From assembly GCA_037783415.1 (NCBI GenBank), contig JAZGTN010000236.1, positions 806,001 to 870,000 of the forward strand: a DNA stretch of 64,000 nt, written 5' to 3'. The translations under genes and the position numbers were made by a program. The DNA comes from Leptasterias polaris. Taxonomy: Eukaryota; Echinodermata; Asteroidea; Forcipulatida; Asteriidae. Under the pieces are notes generated by a model. That model ran no database searches and had not been told where the DNA came from. It saw only the letters and a program-made list of their open reading frames with translations. This document shows positions 45,201-56,179 of the stretch, in pieces. Each line of letters starts with the position of its first letter. The stretch's first letter is position 1.

Positions 45201-48200
45201 GTTCAAGCAAAAATATGTCGTAACATCATTCAGTATATTTCAGTAGACCTACATACCATGACAAACAAACGTAGCATGAAATCCCCCCATTTCATCTGCA
45301 GCATCTGAGATGAAATTAATGACGAGTTGACCAGTGGATGATTGGATTAAACTTAGAACATCATGCCCGCAGTATGTACCAATAGGCTCTGCACCTGCAT
45401 TCAGACAAATTAAGAGATCAAACAGAGAGGAGAATCAAGTCAATATTGTCATAAACATGCACATTTGTGATCGATCAAATGGTTCAACCCATGATAGAAA
45501 AAGAACAAAATTATTTATTATTTGCGAAAGAAATCCACAACAAACTCAAAATGCTCCCACCTTCTAGGCCACCGAGCTATAAAAAGCGGGTAGTCCACTG
45601 ACAAAATCATCCAGAAAATGACAAAATAACTTCTGAAAAGAAGTACTTCTTTTTAAAGTTTAAATCTAGCCTACTTCATTTCATTTTATTATCCTCAAGT
45701 CACTATAATTTAACACGCAAATCAGTAGCTTGACAAAAAGCATAATTGCAGGAATTGTTTGTGTCAATAGGAGCGCCATGTGTGTCAAACTCTCTAGGAT
45801 AAAAATGAAACAATATTGTTAGTAAATCCCTAGGATTATCAAGAAATAAATACAAATAAAATACAATCAATAAATGCTGAAAATAAATCAGCTTTTAAAA
45901 CTAACATTAATATTAGACAATGTATACATAAACAGACAAAAAAGTTGCACCCCCTCCAGGGTGATCCCTCTGCTGCCGCTTCCCAGGTTGTATCGTAAAC
46001 TTGGGTTGGATCCCTAACGGCTGTATGGCTTCTGACTGGCATTCCCGAACAAAGATAAATAGGGAGACCGCCAACATTAGGCCAAAAAAAAAAAAATTGT
46101 TGAGTTGCCCTCCAGTAAAAAAATTTGAAGGGGTCGGTCGGTCGGGAATTTTTTTTATTTTTTTTTGTTTTTACCTTGACTGTCATTTGAAGATTGAAAT
46201 GCATTGGAACTAATCCCAATCAATATACAATGATGTACTAGTGTGCAGAAGTACATAAAGAATGAAAAGACAAGAAACATTTAACTTCATATCTTTTATA
46301 ATTTGTTTTCAAACATTTTATACACTTTTTCCTGGATCCTTGGTCACACATCCCGCCCATTTCTTTTGAAGCTACAACCATTTCAAAGTGCATTCTCTAA
46401 GGGCCATTCGGTGGTTTAAACCAGCTAAAATGTGTTCACCTAGCTCTTAGCTTGCCTTGCGTGTTTTGGATGTTCAAACAAACGATCTTTTAAAAATATA
46501 TTTCAAACAATAATTGTGCGACTTACTCCGAAATACTTTCCGCGATGTGTGCCGGGCGCCGCCATTTTGGAATGATCCAATCATGCCAATCAAAATACTA
46601 TGTCATCGGCCGGCTGGTGGGCGGAGCGAGGGTGCGAACATTTCAATTGTTGCTTTACTTATACGCTCCTCCCACAGTCTGGCCGGCCGATGACGTCGTA
46701 GTTTGATTGGCATGATTGGGATCATTCCAAAATGGCGGCGCCCGGTACTCATCGCGGAAAATAATTCGGAGTAAGTGGCACAATTATTGTTTGAAATATC
46801 CTATTGAAAAGTTATTTGTTTGAACATCCAAAACACACAAGGCAAGCTAAGGGCTAGGTGAACACATTTAGTTAACACAAGTTCTCAAAATGACCGTTTG
46901 ATCTGGTACTCGCGCTCAAAACAAGTGTTGGGTACCACCAGTGAATCCGCTTCTTGGCTCAAGCGAATTCGGGCTGTATGCCAGCGAATTCTGTCTGCAG
47001 GCAGTTCATGTCATGTGCTATTGCGTGGGATCGATCCGAGGTACCGTAAATGGCCGGGCACGTACGTTGCATACGACTACGAGTGTAGCGGCACACAAAA
47101 CACAAAACGTAAAATATCGACCTCTTGCATGTTTACTTTAAAATCTTTGCTTTGCAAAATTGTTTCAGCTTATTTGGAATAAATATATTCGTTTTAGATT
47201 GGTTAAACACAGATAATGTGTAAGTTTAATAAAAAATGAAAAAACGGGAGAAAAAAGAAAAAAAAAAACCAAAAAACCGACCCGAGATTTCAGCATTTTT
47301 GGGTCGGTCGCGGAGGGCAACTCAACATGTTTTGTTTTTTTGCTCAGTTGGCAGAGCGCCGGTACATTGATCCGGAGGTCGTTGGTTCAATTCCCTCTCT
47401 AGTCAATTTTTATTTGTTCAACCTCAAATTAAGTTAATATAATATTAAAGACTATCAAGCTAAATGTAGCCGATACCTTCAGTTTTGCTGTCCTTGATGG
47501 TGACGTAATCAAATATGCAAATATCCTCCAGGTCAAAGAAGTTGAAGGTTAAATCAATCCGACTGTTGATTGGAGCATTGATCTCGATGGTGCAGTTAGC
47601 GTTGCTTGGATACCGATCAGGGTATCCAGGGGATGTAATATTACCATGGCAAGCATTTTGCCGAATCTGATTGCAACCTAATTACAAACAAACAATTATA
47701 ACAAATACACAAATAAGTTTTCAATCAATTTACAATGTCGGCAATTCCCTGAGAAAATTCAAAATTACAGATAAACAACCGGTGTCTTTTTGAAAGTGAC
47801 CACATTCTCCAGAGGTTGTACTGAATGTTATAATTAAAAACTATAGGAACGGTGTGTTCTTCTAGTTAGGTACTTTAAATGGTGGACTTCTCACGCAGTC
47901 AAAAATAGATGTTTTGTTAACTAACCATGTTTCTCAACAGTTTGACCGTCACTTTCTTGTTGTTGGACTTCGGTTTGGCCTTCCTTCTCACCATCTTGAC
48001 CTCTCATATTACCTTTTTGAACACCTTCATCAATAACTTCTTCACTGCTGTTCTTTACAATGGTATCACCAACATTTTTAAAATCACCGATGGCATGAAA
48101 CTCAATCTGAAATCCCTTCCATGATTCATCTTGGTCACTGTGGAATTCCACCAAGACTTGGTGAGATGTAGAGGTAAATACCGCTGGGGGAATCTTTCCA

Positions 48201-51200
48201 CAGTATTGACCAACCTTAGGAAACGTCGAGTCTAGACCATCGTAGAACACCAGATTGTCATATCTGAAAGATCACAAGAGAAAAACGGGACAAAAATACC
48301 ACATTCAAAATCAAACTTGGTAATTAAGATGTTGCTGATGAAGTTTAAGCAAACCTCCACGGTTTTTACCTGCATCTACCATCGAAGAGTCTAGACACAA
48401 ACACCTCGAGACGAGAGAAGGACAATTTTGTATAAACCAAATGAGTGAGGGGTATTGGGCCCGGTGAGCCGTGTATCGTTCTTGCTTCTTGTGCACTATC
48501 TGCGAAGTTGACGCAGCTGGTAAAAATAGAGGCTTATACAATACCTCAGAGTACGGAGCCCCTAAAGTGACATGTAAAAACAAATTGAAAAGGTAAAACA
48601 AAAATACTGAAATTATTTCGATGTAACAAAATGATTTCGAGGGAACGAAATAATATTTCGAGGGATTAAAATAGTCTTTCGGGGGAACGAAATAATATTT
48701 TGTGGTAGCGAAATAGTATTACAAGGGAAAGAAATAATTTTGATATTTTTTGTTTACCCTTTCAATTTTTTTGACCAGTCCCTTTAGGGGCTCCGTAGCA
48801 GAGAACGAGGAGGCAGTCGTTATTAGATGAAAACGAGTGACCAGAGAAACAAGGAGCAGAGTTCATTTGTTATTTTCTATTGAACTGGATGAAACAGGCA
48901 TTATACGGGAACGTACGTTTCCGTCTAGGAGTTGCCATAAAGCTTAGAAGTTGGAGGACATTTTTTGCAAGCAAACTTTTCTTATCGAATACAAGCCCGC
49001 GGGACTTTTACGGAGGATAAAAGCGACAGAAACTTGGCAGGAAATGCAGAGAATGGTGCAACGAAAAGTCAACAAGTAAAGGCCAAACATGGTTCGCTTG
49101 TTAATAGTCGTCTTAAACACTTCAACTAGAATGCAGTGCGTTTTATCCAAGCATCTCCATCAAAAGACGAGGCTTCACAAAATACATGATAGGCATGAAA
49201 TCTGTTATTTAAAATCGGTCATTTTACGACAGATTTTCAAACAGAAGCTACATCATGTGCATCCTCTGCCATATCTGGGGTTTTCAGGTAGTTTTGTGGT
49301 CTTTCTGGTTTTCTCCTTCCAGCTGGTGTCCATTTCAAAGCTACTTTAGGGATACGTCCTGACCCTTCCTGAGCACACGGCCTAGCCATCGGATGCGTCA
49401 CAATTTGATCTCTTGCACAACACTGACAACCAGTCTGTCCATCAATTTCTCTGTTTGAAATCTTATTTGGCCAGAAGATACAGCAGATTTTCCGATGGCA
49501 GCCATTAAGAGAAGACTCAAGTATTTTCCTCATGTCGGTATTGGTGGCGTGCCAACATTCTGAACCATCACGGATTTTACATTATTGTTGTAAAGGCAGA
49601 TCTTGGTATTTAAATTGCTTTGACTTCCAGATGTTTTGTCGTCCCATGAGCTTTCTCGAGATTTGCCTTGATGTCTGTCTGCGCCCTGTTGTCCTTACTG
49701 ATGACACTATACCTATATAGGTGAAGTCCCCTATAAACTCCAGTGGGTCACCCTATAAACTCCAGCTGCTGGGGCTGGATTCGATGGCTCGTCTAGTTCT
49801 GGATGTCGAGGACAGCGTCTGCTGGTGGTGGTTTTGATGGCTCGTGTAGTTCTGGATGTTGAGAACAGCGTCTGCTGGTGGTGGATTCGATGGCTCGTCT
49901 AGTTCTGGATGTTGAGGACATCTGCTGGTAGTTCATTTGATGGCCCGTCTAGTTCTGGTTGTTGAGGACAGCGTCTGCTGGTGGTGGATTTGATGGCTCG
50001 CTAGTTCTGGATGTTCAGGACAGTGTCTGCTGGTAGTTCATTTGATGGCTCGTCTAGTTCTGTATGTTGAGGACAGCGTCTTCTGATGGTGGAGTTGATG
50101 GCTCGTCTAGCTCTGGATGTTGAGAACACAATCTGCTGGTTGTGGATTTGATGGCTCGTCTAGTTCATAATGTTGAGAACAGCGTCTGCTGGTGGTGGAT
50201 TCGATGGCTCGTCTAGTTCTGGATGTTGAGGACAGCGTCTGCTGGTGGTGGATTTGATGGCTCGTCTAAATCTGAATGTTGAGAACAGCGTCTGCTAGTG
50301 GTGGATTTGATGGATCGTCTAGTTCTGGATGTCGAGGACAGCGTCTGCTGGTAGTGACTTTGATGGGTCGTCTAGTTTTGGATGTTAAAAACAGCGTCTG
50401 CTGGTGGTGTATTCGATGGCACGACTAGTTCTGGATGTTGAGGACCGTGTCTCCCGTGGTGACTTTGATGGCTAAGAACAGCATCTGCTAGTTGTGGATT
50501 TGATGGCTCGTCTAGTTCTGAAAGCTGTGGACAGCGTCTGCTGGTGGTCGATTTGATGGCTCGTTTAGTTCTGGATGTTGAGGACAGCATCTGCTGGGAC
50601 TGGATTCGATGGCTCGTCTAGTTCTGGAAGCTGAGGATAGAATCTGATGGTTGTTCATTTGATGGCTCGTCTAGTTCTGGATGTTGTGGACAGTGTCTGC
50701 TGGTAGTTCATTTGATGGCTCGTCTAGTTCTGGATGTCGAGGACAGCGTCTGCTGGTGGTGGATTTGATGGCTCGTCTAGTTCTGGATGTTGAGGACAGC
50801 ATCTGCTGGTGGTGGTTTTGATGGCTCGTGTAGTTCTGGATGTTGAGGACAGCGTCTGCTGGGGCTGGATTTGATGGCTCGTCTAGTTCTTGAAGCTGAG
50901 GACAGCGTCTGCTGATGGTTGATTTGATGGCTCGTTATGGATGTTGGGGACAGCGTCTGCTGGTGGTGGTTTTGATGGCTTGTGTAGTTCTGGAAGATGA
51001 GGACAGCGTCTGCTGGTGGTGGATTTGATGGCTCGTCTAGTTCTGGATGTTCAGGACAGTGTCTGCTGGTAGTTCATTTGATGGCTCGTGTAGTTCTGGA
51101 TGTTGAGAACAGCGTCTGCTGGTGGTGGATTTGATGGCTCGCTAGTTCTGGATGTTCAGGACAGTGTCTGCTGGTAGTTCATTTGATGGCTCGTCTAGTT

Positions 51201-54200
51201 CTGGTTGATGAGGACAGCGTCTGCTGGTGGTGGATTTGATGGCTCGTCTAGTTCTGGATGTTCAGGACAGTGTCTGCTGGTAGTTCATTTGATGGCTCGT
51301 CTAGTTCTGTATGTTGAGGACAGCGTCTTCTGATGGTGGAGTTGATGGCTCGTCTAGCTCTGGATGTTGAGAACAGAATCTGCTGGTGGTGGATTTGATG
51401 GCTCGTCTAGTTCAAGATGTTGAGGACAGTTCTGCTGTTGGTGGATTTGATGGCTTTTCTGGTTCTGAGTGATGAAGACAGCGCCTGCTGAAGGTGGATT
51501 TTATGACTTGTCTAGTTCTGGATGTCGAGGACAGCGTCTGCTAGTGGTTGATTTGCTGGCTTGTCTAGTTCTGGATGTTGAAAACAGCATCTGCCGATGA
51601 TGGATTTTATGGCTCATGTGGAATATTTAATATTATTTCCACAAAGCTGCATGGAGGTTTTATAAACAGCACCCAGGTGTCTCCTTTAGCTGCAGCCTGC
51701 TCCAGAAGACTTGCCAGCTTCTATACAAAGGCTTTCTTAACTCTCCTGGTATGCCTTTTCACCTATTTATCAATTTTTTGCTACGTATATACCAGGTTTT
51801 TCATCCGCTTCATACTTCTTCTCTGTAGCCCAAAACTTTCTTAGCTACTTCATTGTAAATAATCTTGATGGTACTCCATTTCTTGTCAATATCAATGTTA
51901 TTATCCTATAGGCTTCATCAGATAGTGCACTGAAAACAATTTCTCAGATCCAAAACCAAGTCAATGGAGGTGTTTGGACATCTCAGTTTGGCAATACCAG
52001 GTTGTTACCTTCGTTGACCCTGTACCATTATCTTGCAAAGTTTAGATTTGATGTTGGCAATGAGTAATTAATGGTCACTGTTTACATCAGTGCCACAGTA
52101 AGATCTGACATCCTGGAGAGATCTGTGCATTTTGATCTGGAGGCACACGAGTTATGACTACTGCGAAGCCTGTCCCAAAATTAAACAACAGGCAAATGAT
52201 TGTCTCCATCCCTGATTGCCGTAAAACTGTTGACCAGATAATACTTCCTGAAAACCTCGTTCTGACAAAATTGTCGATACATTAATTTGTATACTTGTTT
52301 CTAAATGCGTACTTAAACAATGTGGCCAATTTGATGATGAAGAGACTTCAATTTTGAGATGGGCTCAACGTCAAAAGTAATGCCTTGAACGATGACATGT
52401 CAACGAAAAATGTGAGATCTCAGCGTGATCATCAATTTCACTATTTACTCTATCTAAGCCGTACTTGATTATTTGAATATCATTTCACTCGGACTGATGT
52501 TCGTTTAAGTAGACATGGAATAAGTTGGCATCAAGCGATTAACTATAGATGTTTGTTTAGGTATTTGTTTAAATAAACAAACATAAGTCAAGTACTGGCC
52601 ACAGCCGCGCATTCCCCATTTTTCGCAGAAAAAACAATTAAAAAGAAAATCAAGCAAAATCTAAACTTTAAGTAAAAAACAAGCGCGTAAAATGAACCAC
52701 AGAGCATAGTATTTTGTTTCTACACAAACGGCAAGAGTAAACCGACCCACCCCGCGAAAAGAATTGCAAAACAATAATTGTTAAGAACTAAATAAAGCAA
52801 ATTGTCGACTGGGTAAAAATAATGTGTAAAACGCCTCTGTAATATCCTAGATCGCATCACAGAGCATATAATGTTAACAAAAACACTTCAATGGGCTTCG
52901 GGCCCTGAAGCGGGCCCGGGCTCCATGCTGGAAAGGCTTCGCGTTTGCACGTTCTTCTCGTACAAATGACTGAAACTACATTATACTGAGAAACGTCCTG
53001 GCAAGAATGTTGTTTTTACGAAAACGACTAGCGTGTGCCCACCCCAAAAACAAAACACAAACAAACAAACAAACAACCCAACAAACAACCCACCCACCCA
53101 ACACACCAACAAACAAACAAACAAACCACCCAAAAAACAAACAAACAAACACCCCAACAACCCAACAAACAAACAAACAACCCAACAAACAACCCAACAA
53201 ACACCCGAATGTTAAATAGCAACAATAGCATATTTTCAACAATTTAAGAAACAATGCGTGCGCATAAATGCATGATGTTAGAGGGCGCATCGTCCATAGA
53301 TTCTTTGTTAAACTTTGGCTGGTAAATTGAGTCGTGCTTTAAACATCTAAGCTTTCCAGGCAAAACAACTTCTGCCTTCTGTTTTGTTTTTACTCACCGA
53401 CACACTTTGTCATATTCGACATCTATTGAGGTGACATTGACTACGATCTGATTGCCCGGATGTGTCTTTATGCTCCATGTACAAGCAGTATTATCAGGGT
53501 AGATCTGTGGATATCCGGGACTGGTAAAAGATTCCACGTCTTGGCAAGCAATGAGTTGACCCCCACATATGCCTGAAACAACCGAAGTAGCCAGAGGATT
53601 GTTTAGACCATTAGCAATGAGTTTACCCCCATATACCTGAAACAACCGAAGTAGCAAGACGATTGTTCAAAATCCGATTAGCAATGAGTTTACCCCCCAT
53701 ATACCTGAAACAACCGAAGTAGCAAAAGGACTGTTTAGATCATTAGCAATGAGTTTTCCCCCATATACCTGAAACAACCGAAGTAGCAAGTGGATTGTTC
53801 AAAATCCGATTAGCAATGAGTTGACCCCCCATCATCCTGAAACAACCGAAGTAGCAAGAGGATTGTTTAGATCATTCATTAGCAATGAGTTTACCCCCAT
53901 ATACCTGAAACAACCGAAGTAGCAAGAGGATTGTTCAAAATCATTAGCAATGAGTTTACCCCCATATACCTGAAACAACCGAAGTAGCAAGTGGATTGTT
54001 TAGATCATTAGCAATGAGTTTACCCCCATATACCTGAAACAACCGAAGTAGCAAGAGGATTGTTTAGATCATTAGCAATGAGTTTACCCCCATATACCTG
54101 AAACAACCGAAGTAGCAAGAGGCCTATTGTTATTAAGATCATTAGCAATGAATTGACCCTCACAAATACCTGATACAACCGAAGTAACAAGAGGCCTATT

Positions 54201-55073
54201 GTTTAGATCATTAGCAATGAGTTGACCCCCACTACATATACCAGAAACAACCAAATTAAGTAGCAAGAGGATTGTTCAAAATCCGAATAGCGATGAGTTA
54301 ACCCCCATATACCTGAAACAACCGAAGTAGCAAGAGGCCTATTGTTTAGACCATTAGCAATGAGTTTACCCCCATATACCTGAAACAACCGAAGTAGCAA
54401 GATGATTGTTTAGACCATTAGCAATGAGTTTACCCTCCATATATAACCTGAAACAACCGAAGCAAGAGGATTGTTAAGATCATTAGCAATGAGTTGACCC
54501 TCACAAATACCTGATACAACCGAAGTAGCAAGAGGCCTATTGTTTAGATCATTAGCAATGAGTTTACCCCCATATACCTGAAACAACCGAAGTAGCAAGA
54601 GGATTGTTCAAAATCATTAGCAATGAGTTTACCCCCATATACCTGAAACAACCGAAATGGCAAATGCGGGTGGTCATCGGAATGAGGGTTCGAATCCTGG
54701 TTACGACATTTCGAGCGGGCACTTAACCAAATGCTTCTCTTCATCCATGAGCTAGTGAGTACCAGTGAGGGCATTTAGAGATGGTTTTGGGGATTATAAT
54801 ACATTAATCTAGATACATTAATCTAGAGAAAGTAAAATTACTTCAAATTTCAATGATCTATTTACACCTTTACACATACTATATATTTGTGGCTCTTGAG
54901 TTTTCAGATAAGAGCTTATAGATCCAAGTAATTCTTGGCACATCAAATACAAACTTACCATTTGATTCCTTTGGAGCTGCACGTTTATAAATATCTTTGA
55001 TCAAACTAGCGTCCGTTGTTGATGATGTTGCAAACATCAAGATGGCAAACAAAAAACAGCGCGGAGACAACAT
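36265..55073 (-). CDS. Secreted CUB-CUB-Ig-Ig serine protease homologue (catalytically dead)
   Basis: Ten minus-strand exons: 55073-54959, 53572-53398, 48263-47926, 47677-47477, 45394-45257, 44392-44336, 41973-41761, 41209-41066, 38051-37674 and 37043-36265. They total 2538 bases, 845 residues. All junctions are GT-AG and phase-consistent (1,2, then 1 throughout). Layout: signal peptide (about 1-20, hydrophobic CFLFAILMFA); CUB1 41-155 (SPGYPQIYPDN, YDNLVFYDG, YCG); acidic, Gln-rich linker; CUB2 211-321; short linker; Ig1 about 365-460, split over two exons; Ig2 about 496-580 in one exon (ADSGRYSCVA); trypsin fold 605-845. The activation site KGR/IVNG (605/606) and Asp794 of GDTGGP remain. 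However, the catalytic His is Asn648 (TAGNC), the catalytic Ser is Thr795, and the S1-pocket residue is Gly789; Asp697 is kept. It is therefore expected to bind or signal rather than cut. The layout recalls complement-type proteases, but Ig domains replace CCP/EGF. Introns are loaded with mobile elements. Confidence 0.88.
38544..39068 (+). CDS. Gag-like ORF of inverted-repeat element
   Basis: 174 codons from ATG. The N-terminal half is polar and helical with coiled-coil character (KDDTELKEIKNKLEAREL). The middle is FCGELEIFLGKIKKALLQ. The C-terminal half has AGWVTVQHLE followed by a charged AEEAALKDLEGRKRQKR tail. A GW-x-V/T...E segment before a Lys/Arg-rich coil recalls ORF1 proteins of DIRS/Ngaro-type elements, but I cannot confirm that. 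A TATA-like box sits about 100 bases upstream. Confidence 0.5.
   Translation: MSMPQEQPGNLDTNALFEKFQLYFDSKFEAVTNANKAKDDTELKEIKNKLEARELSKPGNTAQYAFCGELEIFLGKIKKALLQKSDLQEVFDTIIEAEDLITERKPKIKIADTSKAGWVTVQHLESGGKKDQSAEVQKKVIIAEEAALKDLEGRKRQKRSFPFSTGPRWFYIQG
39163..39333. mobile_element. 171-bp MITE nested in right arm
   Basis: Starts AGACCTTATGCATTGACGTC and ends GACGTCATATGCATAAGGTCT-like, the inverse with one gap. AT flanks both sides. The uninterrupted left arm of the host element (ccttattccc in inverse) gives the empty site directly. Confidence 0.85.
40060..40470. repeat. ggtcttggtctc minisatellite interrupted by a foldback MITE
   Basis: ggtcttggtctc/ccctcggaatgtcgg words recur on both sides. 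Between them, 40,228-40,410 begins taccatgcccgatatggggc then agagggaggccccccc and ends with the inverse gggggggcctccctctgccc. Two to three ccctaa units at about 40,266 lie inside. A terminal fragment of the same MITE is at 13,545. Confidence 0.75.
42110..43370. other. Intron 6 DNA without recognised feature
   Basis: AT-rich. Recurrent agacaattt/ttgttgtc words near 42,240-42,720 suggest an old retroposon UTR, but no coding match was seen. Confidence 0.35.
43375..44215 (-). mobile_element. LINE 3' half (RT fragment) in intron 6
   Basis: The minus strand reads LFADDTTIL (RT catalytic core) near 44,130, then NKLSLNHTKTNFIFFS, KFLGVIVDFKLSW, LYNTFVLPYLNYCNIVWANS and NLLPTSF, with stops and frameshifts, ending in the CNPHLQKCREPKINYN frame at 43,375. 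It is 5'-truncated at about 44,215 (LFLIYINDL). A non-LTR element of CR1/RTE type; dead. It runs in the same direction as the host gene. Confidence 0.82.
44820..45215 (+). repeat. tRNA-SINE copy split by a foldback insertion
   Basis: The head ggttgtatcgtaaacttggg is followed by an A-rich part, then the tRNA-like tagctcaattggtagagcgc. After a 176-bp insertion the rest follows: ggcacgttcatccggaggtc and tttttctttgttcaa. The unsplit order is seen at 47,340-47,420. Confidence 0.75.
44972..45147. mobile_element. 176-bp foldback insertion in SINE
   Basis: Contains attctgtcccccatatggg and its inverse gtatgggggacagaat. ccgg occurs at both borders (44,968-44,971 and 45,144-45,147) and is present once in the related SINE at 47,340. 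This gives a 4-bp duplication and a defined insertion site between box A and box B. Confidence 0.75.
46098..47327. mobile_element. Inverted-repeat element TGTTGAGTTGCCCTCC
   Basis: Begins TGTTGAGTTGCCCTCC and ends GGAGGGCAACTCAACA; gggtcggtcgg/ccgaccc words extend the pairing past an A/T-rich stretch. No transposase ORF is seen. A second foldback is nested inside. Confidence 0.75.
46424..46871. mobile_element. Foldback MITE nested in 46,098-47,327
   Basis: Nearly perfect ~190-bp arms. The left is gctaaaatgtgttcacctag ... cggccggctgg. The right is its inverse, gccggccgatgacgtc ... ctaggtgaacacatttag. The centre is about 60 bases. Confidence 0.8.
48552..48797. mobile_element. 246-bp MITE TACGGAGCCCCTAAAG
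   Basis: Starts TACGGAGCCCCTAAAG and ends CTTTAGGGGCTCCGTA. aattgaaaaggta/taccctttcaatt extends the arms. The interior is four or five imperfect cgaaataatatttcgaggg-type units. It lies in intron 2, 290 bases upstream of exon 48,263-47,926. Confidence 0.8.
49220..49750 (-). mobile_element. LINE ORF2 C-terminal fragment
   Basis: The minus strand reads MRKILESSLNGCHRKI, WPNKISNREI, ARPCAQEGSGRIPKVALKWT and PAGRRKPERPQNYL, the C-terminal signature of a LINE ORF2 (W-x-N-x-I-S-N, then a G-R-P-x-N-like end). It lies downstream, in the same direction, of the LINE piece at 51,610-52,270, with a minisatellite where RT should be. Confidence 0.65.
49755..51610 (-). repeat. 53-bp minisatellite, about 35 copies
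   Basis: The unit contains ggatttgatggctcgtctag then ttctggatgttgaggacagc. Unit variants differ by substitutions and small indels. On the minus strand single units read ELDEPSNPPPADAVLNIQN, which looks like the linker just before the RT domain in some LINE ORF2 proteins. Since 53 is not a multiple of three, the frame changes every unit. Confidence 0.88.
51610..52270 (-). mobile_element. LINE ORF2 pre-RT fragment
   Basis: Broken minus-strand frames include VKKAFVEKLASLLEQAAAKG-type sequence (with an in-frame stop), as found between the endonuclease and RT domains of LINE ORF2. Stops and indels are many. Confidence 0.55.
52280..53046. other. Intron 2 DNA, nothing recognised
   Basis: AT-rich. 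No coding, repeat or RNA signal was seen beyond scattered aaataaacaaaca words. Confidence 0.4.
53047..53210 (+). repeat. acaaacaaac / caacccaac low-complexity repeat
   Basis: C/A-only stretch of caaa and ccaac words. The reverse-strand reading is Val/Leu/Phe/Cys-rich and open in several frames by composition only. Confidence 0.9.
53575..54660 (-). repeat. Array of ~17 copies of the CUB1-exon 3' splice site
   Basis: The unit is ~60-73 bp. On the minus strand each reads cttcggttgtttcag then gtatatgggggtaaactcat. This matches the real junction at 53,573/53,572 (cggttgtttcag / gcatatgtgggggtcaactc) plus about 30 bases of the exon and its upstream polypyrimidine tract. Two linker variants alternate (tttagatcattagc and caaaatccgattagc). 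The array fills most of intron 1 (54,958-53,573). Confidence 0.88.
54660..54790 (+). repeat. tRNA-SINE fragment
   Basis: gagggttcgaatcctggtta is a box B, followed by gggcacttaaccaaatgctt, the body of the SINE family also seen at 8755-8905. Truncated at the border of the splice-site array. Confidence 0.55.
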
Positions 55074-56165
55074 GACTGTTCACTTTGCTATAAAAACTAG
55101 ACTAGCATATCGGAAAATACATTCCAGACGTACAGCAAGTTTGATACAATGATGTCTCGATTACCAACGGGAAGGTTTATAAACACAAATATAACTTAGG
55201 AAGGAAACATCTATTGGCTCGTGACAATCGGGAAAGTACCAGATGTTTATTTCTCCAGATGTTTCTTGATCCAGATGTTTTAGAGGGGAGTAATAACAAA
55301 AAGGAGATACGTGACTTGGCTGATAGTTTCTGGCATCCATGTGCAACTTTTAGAACACACAATGTGAAACAAACCAAAGGAATTTATTAATTACGCAATA
55401 TCATAATAAATCAGCGTCACCGCTCTAGCTCAGCGAAATGTTTCAACAATAGTATCGGGAGTTCAAAATCAAAAGCGCCATCTAAGCGCGATTTTAAACA
55501 CAACCTGTTAGTGTTGTAATGAAACCGCGTTCATGCATACAAATAGAGGTTTTTTGTGCATACCTGTTTCTACAGGTTTATACTCTTTGAGATTTCAAAT
55601 AAAACTGTGTTTACATGAGGGCAATGTTACTGCATGAAGACAATAGGACAATGTTGTTGTTTTTTATTTGAAGACTTCAATCAAAACAATGTTACTTCTA
55701 TTCCCCTCCAGCTCTGACTGAGAGCCAAAAGTGTTCTTCATTGTTTGGAAGGAAAGCAACATAAGAATAACAGATTGTACATTTATTGGGAACAGTGTAA
55801 ACCTCACAGATGAGCAAAGCATATGCGATAAAGGAAACATATTCTAAACATAGAAGTCATAATTATGTTGTACATCCTGTTTTGATAGGGTTGTTGTTTT
55901 GTGTTGATGTCCCGTGCTGTAGCAGAAATGTCATGCTGGAGACCTTGCTGAGTTCACCCAAAGTGACGAAGACTGTGTTCAGTTCTGGCTGAAGCACTCT
56001 GTAGACATGATGAATAATTCGTAGGATGCTGGATAACATAGAACACTGCAATTGAGAGACAAAGTCTGCAAACAAGTTGAAAAACACTGAAGGCCACACA
56101 GTCATTTGATTGGCAATACTTTCACACTTACAAAAACAGTCACGAATACCATAACCTATCTCAAT
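55074..56165. other. Upstream region of the CUB/Ig gene
   Basis: On the minus strand a TATA-like tttttatagcaaag lies about 25 bases before the ATG at 55,073, leaving little room for a 5' UTR unless transcription starts elsewhere or a non-coding first exon exists. Nothing else was recognised up to the minisatellite. Confidence 0.35.
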
Positions 56166-56179
56166 AATTGCAGTCTCTT

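Larger units (their letters stand above)
45983..47420 (+). repeat. Second tRNA-SINE copy, split by a 1.2-kb element
   Basis: The head aggttgtatcgtaaacttgg lies at 45,983; the tRNA-like part gctcagttggcagagcgccg, with box B ggttcaattcc and tail atttgttcaacc, lies at 47,340-47,420. The pieces are separated by the element at 46,098-47,327. Confidence 0.7.

Noticed and set aside
52976..53290. Hydrophobic Cys/Val/Leu-rich minus-strand frames resembling membrane proteins
   Set aside because: Translation of a caaacaaac/caaccc low-complexity tract, open in several frames.
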